This document shows positions 6,837 to 11,742 of a stretch of DNA of 11,742 bases, piece by piece. A program made the position numbers and the translations under genes. The DNA comes from Bacillota bacterium (GTDB taxonomy: Bacteria > Bacillota > Clostridia > Lachnospirales > Lachnospiraceae). Within the stretch, counting starts at the first letter, position 1. The number at the start of each line of letters is the position of its first letter. Below the pieces are notes generated by a model. The model did no database searches, was not told where the DNA came from, and worked only from the letters and a program-made list of their open reading frames with translations. The stretch is from assembly GCA_023436765.1 (NCBI GenBank), contig JAEZHX010000141.1, forward strand, positions 1 to 11,742, in the 5' to 3' direction.

Positions 6837-7030
6837 ATGTAAATATTACGACAAATAAAATACAGTATCGGCAAGGAACTTTAGTGGAGAGGTAAAATCA
6901 GGGTCAGCAGCCATTCCTCCGAAGGGATGCCCCGGTAACGGTATTGGATGGTGTGGGGAGAGTTTCGGTAGGTGAGGAGACCTTCCTTTCGTTTCTGACT
7001 TTTTTACAAATTATTTTGTAATAATTACAT
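6837..7030. other. Gene-free GC-rich island within AT-rich inverted arms; possible structured RNA
   Basis: No credible gene is seen between 6750 and 7087. In its middle a GC- and G-rich block (about 6861-6990) stands out from AT-rich flanks. The flanks carry a 13-bp inverted repeat with one mismatch, ATGTAAATATTAC (6837-6849) and GTAATAATTACAT (7018-7030). Inside, by eye: GTAAAATCAG (6892-6901) can pair with CTGA...TTTTAC (6995-7007); CATTCC (6912-6917) with GGGATG (6924-6929), loop TCCGAA; GGTAGGT (6967-6973) with ACCTTCC (6980-6986), loop GAGGAG, one U-U mismatch. It matches no riboswitch, SRP, 6S or tmRNA consensus I can recall. Strand and function are unknown. Confidence 0.4.
7005..7021. 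other. AT-rich hairpin beside the GC-rich island
   Basis: TTACAAA and TTTGTAA form a stem with a short TTA/TTAT loop right after a T6 run (7000-7005). It competes with the wider inverted-repeat pairing listed for the island. Without a GC core it is a poor terminator. Confidence 0.3.
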
Positions 7031-7053
7031 GGGAATGATCTCCACTTTATGAT
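7024..7053 (+). promoter_or_regulatory. Possible promoter of the metallo-hydrolase lipoprotein gene
   Basis: ATTACA (4 of 6 to TTGACA), an 18-bp spacer and TATGAT (5 of 6 to TATAAT). The start would be near 7060, which would place the GC-rich island upstream of, not inside, this mRNA. Weak -35. Confidence 0.35.
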
Positions 7054-7087
7054 AGGATATTACTGTACAATAAGAAGGAGGGGTATC

Positions 7088-8080
7088 ATGAAAAAGTTAA
7101 TAATGATTACATTGATCATAATGGTTCTGGTTCTTCCGGGATGTTCAGGTAAAGAGAAGCAAGCAGATCTTGCTGCTGATAACAGCCAGATGAAAGAGGA
7201 GGTTCAGGAAACAGATATGAAGGATGAGAAGAATACAGCCACTAAAGAAGAAACCGGGACCGAAGAAGCAGCCGCCGAAGGGACTGAGAAGATAGAGGCA
7301 GGCAAACCCGAAGACAAAGAAGGATCAGCTTCAGAAGCCACCACAGCTCCGGAAGCAGCTGAGCCCACACCGGTTCCTGAAGGACTGGTACTTCCGCTGA
7401 CCACCAACTTAAGCGGTAAGGTTATGATCCAGACCGTATCCAAGAGTACCACATATCCTTACAATTCATATATCATAACCTCAGTGAACGGAGAACGCAT
7501 CATCCTGGATCCGACCAGTATGCCAAAGAAGGAAGAATGCGACCTCAGCCCGGTAGCGATTTTATCAACCCATTCCCACCCGGATCATATTGATAACAGA
7601 TTTTACAATTCTTACGAGTGTGAGAAGCTGATGTATAAGAAGGGCGAGATTAACACAGAAGATTTTCGAATCTATACGATTCCATCCTCCCATAATGGGG
7701 ATACGATAGCAGAGAACAGCTTGAATGTAATTGCTGTGGTTGAAGTGGATGGTCTGAGGATTGCCCATATGGGCGATATCGGACAGACTGCCCTGACAGA
7801 GGATCAGTTAAAGGAGCTCGGTGAGATAGACATTGCCTTCATGCAATTTGAAAACAGCTATTCCGATATGACACTGGATAACAGGAAGGGCTTTAACATA
7901 ATGGAACAGCTGAAGCCGAAGCTGATAATACCGACCCATTATACAGATGCATCTTTGCCGCTGTTCAAGGAAAGCTACGGTACCGTAACTGAGGTGGAGA
8001 ATGTTCTTGAGATCGCCAAGGAAGATATTCCTGACAAGACGGAGATGTATAGGATTTCGAATCAGCATATCTATAAGTAA
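7088..8080 (+). CDS. Lipoprotein with metallo-beta-lactamase fold (UlaG-like MBL hydrolase)
   Basis: A 330-residue surface-anchored predicted metal-dependent hydrolase. Residues 1-18 are a signal peptide with lipobox LPGC (lipidated Cys 19). Residues 20-about 98 are a low-complexity linker rich in Glu, Ala, Lys, Thr and Pro. The catalytic domain (about 110-330) carries the metal ligands THSHPDHID (161-169: H162, H164, D166, H167), H202 in SSHNGD, D230 in HMGD and H284 in PTHY. This is the order of the MBL superfamily, closest by feel to the compact UlaG-like branch. The start at 7088 is chosen for GGAGGGG just ahead and for the signal peptide; the frame is open 13 codons upstream. The substrate is unknown; nothing adjacent indicates it. 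It is not a recognisable beta-lactam resistance enzyme. Confidence 0.85.
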   Translation: MKKLIMITLIIMVLVLPGCSGKEKQADLAADNSQMKEEVQETDMKDEKNTATKEETGTEEAAAEGTEKIEAGKPEDKEGSASEATTAPEAAEPTPVPEGLVLPLTTNLSGKVMIQTVSKSTTYPYNSYIITSVNGERIILDPTSMPKKEECDLSPVAILSTHSHPDHIDNRFYNSYECEKLMYKKGEINTEDFRIYTIPSSHNGDTIAENSLNVIAVVEVDGLRIAHMGDIGQTALTEDQLKELGEIDIAFMQFENSYSDMTLDNRKGFNIMEQLKPKLIIPTHYTDASLPLFKESYGTVTEVENVLEIAKEDIPDKTEMYRISNQHIYK

Positions 8081-8106
8081 TCTAAATTCTTAATGTATGA
8101 GTTTAT

Positions 8107-8136
8107 TTGACAATTCACCTGCCATTCATTTATAAT
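8107..8136 (+). promoter_or_regulatory. Sigma-A-type promoter of the AraC-family gene
   Basis: A perfect TTGACA (8107-8112) and a perfect TATAAT (8131-8136) separated by 18 bp. Transcription should start near 8143, about 29 nt before the ATG at 8172. The spacer contains the left half of the split palindrome described separately. Confidence 0.75.
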
Positions 8137-8166
8137 ATTGTAAAATATTAGTCTGACTGGCAGGTG
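8116..8166. promoter_or_regulatory. Split palindrome in the AraC-family promoter: operator candidate
   Basis: CACCTGCCA (8116-8124) and its exact reverse complement TGGCAGGTG (8158-8166) are centred 42 bp apart, about four turns of B-DNA. The left half lies between -35 and -10; the right half covers the AGGTG that serves as SD for the ATG at 8172. Because the inferred transcript begins after the left half, the two halves can act together only as DNA, for example two operator half-sites. Self-binding by the AraC-type product is inferred. Confidence 0.5.
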
Positions 8167-8171
8167 TTGTT

Positions 8172-9083
8172 ATGCGCTTTGATACACTGGGGGAGAATTA
8201 CTATCAGGGTTATCTTTTTTCGGCATCCGTTACGGAGGATACTGCTGTTTTATCGGATCCGGAGGCTTCGGAATATTATAAAGTTATCTTTATGAAATCA
8301 GGGACCTGCCATTTTATGCTGGAACAGAAGGAGCTGGTGCTGACAGGCTCCTATGCGATCTGCCTGAATGAACGTGACAGGATCGAGTTGATTGGGAAGC
8401 AGGGGGCAGAGTTGACGATACTCCTGTTCCGTCCAAGGGTAATCAATACGGAATTAGGCATACAGGAAGTAAATCATCCCGGTTCGTCACTATCCTTAAG
8501 CTCCGAACAGGATCTGTATTATCTGAACCAATTCCGGCACGACGCAGGCCTGAACCTTAAGATATTGCCCCTAAGGGCTATGGATCTGGAGGTGACAGGC
8601 CAGAAGCTGAAGCTTCTGAGAGAGCTGCTATCAAAGCAGGACACCTCCTTTTGGCCTTGCCGGAGCCGGTCCTATCTGTTTGAGATTTTATTCTGCCTCG
8701 TCCGTCAGGAGGAGAAGGATGAACCGATCCGGAGCATTCAATTCTACCAGGGTCCTTCCAGAATGGCCATGGAGGTGATCTATTATCTCCAGACCTGCTA
8801 TAATCAGAAGATTACCATTGAGAGGCTTGCGGAGGAATTCCATACGAACCGGACAACACTCCTGAATGATTTTAAGAAGCATACCGGGCAATCCATCAAC
8901 CATTACCTTATAGAACTCCGGCTGAACATGGCTTCTACGATGCTGAGGGATACGGAGCTTTCGATTGAGGAGATCTGTGACAGGACCGGTTTCAGCGATA
9001 TCAGCTATTTCAGTAAGGTCTTTAAGAAGGGACTTAATCTGACACCCTCCGAATACAGAAGACTGAACCAGAAAATCAGTTAA
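8172..9083 (+). CDS. AraC-family transcriptional regulator
   Basis: A 303-residue two-domain regulator. The N-terminal part (about 1-110) is a cupin-like sensor region, e.g. FMKSGTCHFMLEQKELVLTG (40-59). The C-terminal 100 residues are a typical AraC DNA-binding domain with two helix-turn-helix units: ITIERLAEEFHTNRTTLLND (214-233) and LSIEEICDRTGFSDISYFSK (263-282), closed by the family signature FKKGLNLTPSEYRR (284-297). The ligand is unknown. It has its own strong promoter and a candidate operator, so autoregulation is likely. The S8 protease gene follows 63 bp later on the same strand and may be co-transcribed. No sugar-use gene adjoins it, so a typical carbohydrate role cannot be inferred. 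Confidence 0.9.
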   Translation: MRFDTLGENYYQGYLFSASVTEDTAVLSDPEASEYYKVIFMKSGTCHFMLEQKELVLTGSYAICLNERDRIELIGKQGAELTILLFRPRVINTELGIQEVNHPGSSLSLSSEQDLYYLNQFRHDAGLNLKILPLRAMDLEVTGQKLKLLRELLSKQDTSFWPCRSRSYLFEILFCLVRQEEKDEPIRSIQFYQGPSRMAMEVIYYLQTCYNQKITIERLAEEFHTNRTTLLNDFKKHTGQSINHYLIELRLNMASTMLRDTELSIEEICDRTGFSDISYFSKVFKKGLNLTPSEYRRLNQKIS

Positions 9084-9103
9084 TCAGGTAAAGTATATTG
9101 TAA

Positions 9104-9142
9104 AAGCTCCATGAATAGGATGATACAAAAGAGATGGAGCTT
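9104..9142 (+). promoter_or_regulatory. Hairpin that covers the ribosome binding site of the S8 protease gene
   Basis: AAGCTCCAT (9104-9112) is the exact reverse complement of ATGGAGCTT (9134-9142), a 9-bp stem with a 21-nt loop. Its 3' arm contains GGAG (9136-9139), the only good SD, 7 nt before the chosen ATG at 9147. When folded, the SD would be hidden. An in-frame ATG at 9111 sits in the 5' arm and another at 9120 lies in the loop. The pairing is seen; translational control is inferred. Confidence 0.5.
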
Positions 9143-9146
9143 CGTG

Positions 9147-10313
9147 ATGGAGAAGGAAAATAAGGTCCAGTTAATTATTCATTGCAGCGAATATGAGAAA
9201 AGACTGAAAACCATAGAGGACCTGGGACATATCAAATATAAGCTTCCCATGATAGATGCCTACGTGATTGAAATTGACGAGAGTCAGATTACTCATGTCA
9301 GGAATTTGGAAGGGCTAATCAGTATTGAGATGGATACCCATATCACGGCTCAGATGAACCGTGTTAACGATATCATAGAATGTGACTGGGCGCATGAGCA
9401 TGGATATCTCGGAAGGGGCGTCGGTGTTGCAATCGTGGATACGGGAATTTGCCTGCATAAGGATTTCGTTGAAGGGGGGAACAGGGTAATTGCCTTCAAG
9501 GATTTCCTGAATAGCCGTCAGGAGCCCTATGATGATAATGGTCACGGTACCCATGTAGCAGGTATCATCGGTGGGAATGGGTATTCCTCTAAGGGAAAAT
9601 ACACAGGCGTCGCTCCGGCATGTAATTTTATCGCGGTAAAGGTTCTTGACCAACGGGGGGACGGTAATATCTCCGATGTGCTGGCAGGATTACAGTGGAT
9701 CATCGATAATCGGAAAAGGTATAACATACGGATCGTAAATATCAGCGTAGGAACTTCGGCGAAGGATAGCCTGGATGAGAACTCCCTTTTGGTACAGGGG
9801 GTGAATGCTGTTTGGGACAACGGGATCGTAGTGGTCGTCGCCGCAGGGAACAACGGACCCGGTCCGATGTCAATCTCGACTCCGGGCATCAGCAGAAAGG
9901 TGATTACTGTGGGGTCCTCGGATGATAATGTAACGGTGGAAGTATTCGGAACCAGGGCGAAAGACTATTCCGGTCGCGGACCGACCCCTTATTGCATCAA
10001 GAAGCCGGATATTGTGGCACCGGGCTCGAACATCATCTCTTGCAATATCAGCAGATTTATAACCCATAATAAGAATGGAACCGTAAAATACCATCAGGCA
10101 GATAACCCGATGATGTATACGATCAAGAGCGGAACCTCCATGGCGACACCGGTGGTATCGGGTGCGATTGCATTGCTCCTGTCTGCCCATCCGGAGATGA
10201 GTAACCGTGAGGTTAAGCTGATGCTAAGAAACAGTGCGGTCGATCTGGGACAGCATTGGGAGAAGCAGGGTTGGGGACTGCTGAATGTTCGCAGGCTGCT
10301 GGAGGAGAGATAG
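9147..10313 (+). CDS. Subtilisin-like serine protease, S8 family, apparently intracellular
   Basis: A 388-residue S8 peptidase. The catalytic triad is complete: D98 in VAIVDTG (94-100), H133 in NGHGTHVAG (131-139) and S331 in GTSMATP (329-335), with the oxyanion Asn N235 in AAGNNGPG (232-239). Residues 1-75 resemble a short propeptide or inhibitor-like domain. There is no signal peptide and no membrane segment, so the protein looks cytosolic, like the AprX or intracellular subtilisin group; spore-associated roles are also possible. The start at 9147 is chosen because GGAG lies 7 nt ahead; the frame continues to ATGs at 9120 and 9111 that lack an SD. It follows the AraC-type gene on the same strand. 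The substrate is unknown. Confidence 0.92.
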   Translation: MEKENKVQLIIHCSEYEKRLKTIEDLGHIKYKLPMIDAYVIEIDESQITHVRNLEGLISIEMDTHITAQMNRVNDIIECDWAHEHGYLGRGVGVAIVDTGICLHKDFVEGGNRVIAFKDFLNSRQEPYDDNGHGTHVAGIIGGNGYSSKGKYTGVAPACNFIAVKVLDQRGDGNISDVLAGLQWIIDNRKRYNIRIVNISVGTSAKDSLDENSLLVQGVNAVWDNGIVVVVAAGNNGPGPMSISTPGISRKVITVGSSDDNVTVEVFGTRAKDYSGRGPTPYCIKKPDIVAPGSNIISCNISRFITHNKNGTVKYHQADNPMMYTIKSGTSMATPVVSGAIALLLSAHPEMSNREVKLMLRNSAVDLGQHWEKQGWGLLNVRRLLEER

Positions 10314-10331
10314 TATAGACGATTAAATGAT

Positions 10332-10467
10332 TGATCAGAATATAAAGAGGCACCTGATGCTGCCAGTGACTCATGGTATCTGCCGTGATTTCCGGATAGA
10401 TTTCTCAAATCGGAAAAACACAAAGATATACATGAAACTGCAGAATAGGTGCCTTAATATTTGATCA
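10332..10467. repeat. Imperfect inverted-repeat element in the convergent gap
   Basis: The gene-free 10314-10484 region is bounded by complementary arms: TGATCA, AATAT and AGGCACCT on the left (10332-10355) and AGGTGCCT, ATATT and TGATCA on the right (10447-10467), about 19 paired bases with small bulges. Inside, TTTCCG and ATTT (10389-10394, 10400-10403) can pair with AAAT and CGGAAA (10407-10416), with a 5-nt bulge. There is no U-tract on either strand, so it is not a normal terminator. It could be a small non-autonomous repeat, a structured RNA, or an mRNA 3'-end structure. Confidence 0.4.
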
Positions 10468-10474
10468 GTTTACT

Positions 10475-10489
10475 GGTAAGCCTCTTACC
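10475..10489. other. Small hairpin overlapping the stop of the HAAS-type gene
   Basis: GGTAAG-CCT-CTTACC, a 6-bp stem with a 3-nt loop that includes the TAA stop of the minus-strand gene. No U-tract follows, so termination by it alone is doubtful. Confidence 0.3.
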
Positions 10490-11477
10490 TTAGCTTATTC
10501 TTGAACGTCTTATATAATACAGTAACAAGTTCAATCATAAAGACGATAATCAGGAAGATCACAAAATTTGAAGTAATGGCATCCCAGATACTTCTGATGA
10601 CTGTAACCTCACTGAAGGCATCAGGAAACGCCTGATTCCAGATCGGGTAGCCTGCAAAGATGATAATGGCAAAGATCAGCTCTGCCAGGCTGCATATTGT
10701 GCTGACGACCGCATAGCGGATGTTATAGCTTCGCTCGACCAGGCCATAGGCACTTTTCAGAATGCCTAAACCAATGCTGATCAGAAATAGGGGAAGGATG
10801 CTATTCAATACTTCCAGATCGAAGACCGGGACATTCGTCAACTCGTTATTCCTGGAGAAGAATGCACCAATCAGCTGTGGAGCAGAAACGATCAGGATCA
10901 TCAGGAATATGTGGAATACTATTCCGACGATGGATTCACCTATAGGTATGACCGTATCGGCTTTCGGTATAGGCGGGAGAGAGGAGACCTTCCATTCTTC
11001 TGAAAGCTCCTTCGTGCTGACACCCCTGTACTCAAGAACTGCGAAAATACCGGTTACATAAGCAAAGGCTCCGAGTAAGGCATTAAAGATGCCACCGAAC
11101 CAACTGCCCAGGTAGTGATACCATATCTGTCCGCCATCTGTCAGAAGCTCGATGATGGTTACAATACTCATTGCAAAAAAGACTGTGGGCAATACGATTT
11201 TAAGAATCATCAGGTAGGTCGGGAATAATCCCGGGCCGATTAAATATCTTGCCTTACCCCGGTAGTTTTCTGCCAGTACAGCCGGGTTGCCCAACTTGGT
11301 TAGTACCTCATCCACATTCTGCTTCGAGGGAGTTTCCCCCTTGGTAAGCTCCTCAAGCATATCATAGATCATCCCGCGGACTTCATCTTCGATATCCTTA
11401 GCCTGAGAGGGCAGATGCTTCTTGACCTGGTAGATATAGCGTTCAATCATTTCATCTTCATAATTCTTCTTTTCCAT
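10485..11477 (-). CDS. Multi-pass membrane protein with N-terminal HAAS-type domain
   Basis: A 330-residue integral membrane protein. The first 85 residues are soluble: YEDEMIERYIYQVKKHLPSQ, then IEDEVRGMIYDMLEEL and VLTKLGNPAVLAENYRG, the helical pattern of the HAAS (DUF1700-like) domain that is often found beside PadR regulators. Then come about six hydrophobic helices (near 90-115, 130-150, 182-205, 222-247, 256-277 and 300-322). The start at 11477 is chosen because GGAGG lies 9 nt ahead; an ATG at 11486 directly abuts that SD and is less likely. The gene overlaps the PadR gene by 20 nt, so the pair is one unit. HAAS proteins are thought to help sense or control membrane or envelope state together with the PadR repressor; no substrate or enzyme motif is visible. 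Confidence 0.85.
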   Translation of the reverse strand: MEKKNYEDEMIERYIYQVKKHLPSQAKDIEDEVRGMIYDMLEELTKGETPSKQNVDEVLTKLGNPAVLAENYRGKARYLIGPGLFPTYLMILKIVLPTVFFAMSIVTIIELLTDGGQIWYHYLGSWFGGIFNALLGAFAYVTGIFAVLEYRGVSTKELSEEWKVSSLPPIPKADTVIPIGESIVGIVFHIFLMILIVSAPQLIGAFFSRNNELTNVPVFDLEVLNSILPLFLISIGLGILKSAYGLVERSYNIRYAVVSTICSLAELIFAIIIFAGYPIWNQAFPDAFSEVTVIRSIWDAITSNFVIFLIIVFMIELVTVLYKTFKNKLR

Positions 11478-11742
11478 CCTTTTCATCCTCCAATTCCATT
11501 AACCGATTCATCTCTGTGACCATTTTTGTCCAATGGGTTCTTAATTCTTCATAAACCTTGCTTCCCAGCTCTGTAGTAATATAATTTTTCCTGGGCTTCG
11601 CCCCCGTGGTTTCCCATTCGCTGGTTAATAATCCCTGTTTCTCCAGACGCCTGAGTAACGGGTATAGGGTATTCGCTTCCACCGGAACGCCGCAATCACT
11701 AAGCTTCTGGACCAGGGAATAACCATAGAGCGGTTTGGAGAG
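11458..11742 (-). CDS. PadR-family transcriptional regulator (5' end outside window)
   Basis: A partial gene whose start lies beyond 11742. The visible 94 residues begin LSKPLYGYSLVQKLSDCGV and continue through EANTLYPLLRRLEKQGLL to a winged-helix end, RKNYITTELG, followed by a charged helical C-terminus ending DEKDGKEEL. The YPLLRRLEKQGLL stretch is the recognition-helix region of PadR proteins, and the Gly-Tyr motif before it is their usual first helix. The frame is open to the window edge, so a GTG at 11682 should not be taken as the start. It overlaps the HAAS-type membrane gene by 20 nt and very likely represses the operon they share, as is typical for such pairs; no promoter is visible because it lies outside. 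Confidence 0.9.
   Translation of the reverse strand, partial: LSKPLYGYSLVQKLSDCGVPVEANTLYPLLRRLEKQGLLTSEWETTGAKPRKNYITTELGSKVYEELRTHWTKMVTEMNRLMELEDEKDGKEEL

Noticed and set aside
6846..6914. Minus-strand 22-codon frame starting at an ATG behind GGAGG.
   Set aside because: The SD is only about one base from the ATG and the peptide is short and unremarkable; more likely a by-product of the island sequence.
6898..6929. GGTCAGCAGCC followed by a GAAGG-containing loop, reminiscent of the SRP RNA tip.
   Set aside because: The order and spacing differ from the conserved GGTCAGG...GGAAGGAAGCAGCC core, and the paired flanks do not match.
6853..6975. Short plus-strand open frame in the GC-rich island encoding a Gly/Cys-containing peptide (GCPGNGIGWCGESFGR), tempting as a peptide-product precursor.
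   Set aside because: No ATG, GTG or TTG start in frame, no SD, and no modification or export gene nearby.
7049..7087. Upstream in-frame start for the MBL lipoprotein.
   Set aside because: It would place 13 residues before a textbook lipoprotein signal peptide and overlap the probable -10 region.
10391..10416. Stem in the convergent gap as an intrinsic terminator of the protease gene.
   Set aside because: No run of U follows on the plus strand; the A-run after it is on the wrong side for that gene, and on the minus strand the U-tract precedes the stem.

Overview
The window looks like chromosomal DNA from a spore-forming, low-to-mid GC Firmicute, most likely in the Clostridia and plausibly Lachnospiraceae. 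This is an inference. It rests on strong AGGAGG-type ribosome binding sites, AT-rich spacers, a XRE-cupin regulator heading a potABCD operon, a tiny Cys/Gly-rich protein of clostridial type, and a PadR plus HAAS-domain gene pair. There is no rRNA, tRNA, transposase, phage gene or CRISPR array.

Layout. (1) 1-4630, minus strand: a polyamine uptake operon read as XRE-cupin regulator, potA (ATPase), potB and potC (permeases), potD (substrate-binding lipoprotein). A sigma-A-type promoter and a palindrome just downstream of it lie at 4704-4762, which fits autoregulation by the XRE protein. potD has its own 180-bp leader. There a strong Shine-Dalgarno (SD) sequence is separated from the ATG by a hairpin. 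(2) 4876-6181, minus strand: a single-gene aroC (chorismate synthase) unit with its own promoter and a long stem-loop terminator. (3) 6247-6749: two very small genes facing each other across a near-perfect bidirectional terminator. One encodes a charged 67-residue protein of unknown function, the other a 72-residue Cys/Gly-rich protein made of two hydrophobic repeats. (4) 6837-7030: a gene-free stretch with a GC-rich, fold-prone core inside AT-rich arms, possibly a structured RNA or small repeat. (5) 7088-10313, plus strand: a surface lipoprotein with a metallo-beta-lactamase fold, an AraC-type regulator with a split palindrome in its promoter, and a subtilisin-like (S8) protease without signal peptide whose SD lies in a hairpin. 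(6) 10332-10467: a gene-free convergent gap bounded by imperfect inverted repeats. (7) 10485-11742, minus strand: a six-helix membrane protein with an N-terminal HAAS-like domain, overlapped by a PadR-family regulator that runs off the window.

The genes are mostly familiar. The parts worth a second look are non-coding: several 5' leaders with hairpins placed at ribosome binding sites, two candidate operators, and two gaps with inverted-repeat architecture. I see no convincing new multi-gene system, and all structure calls were made by eye without folding energies or homolog comparison.
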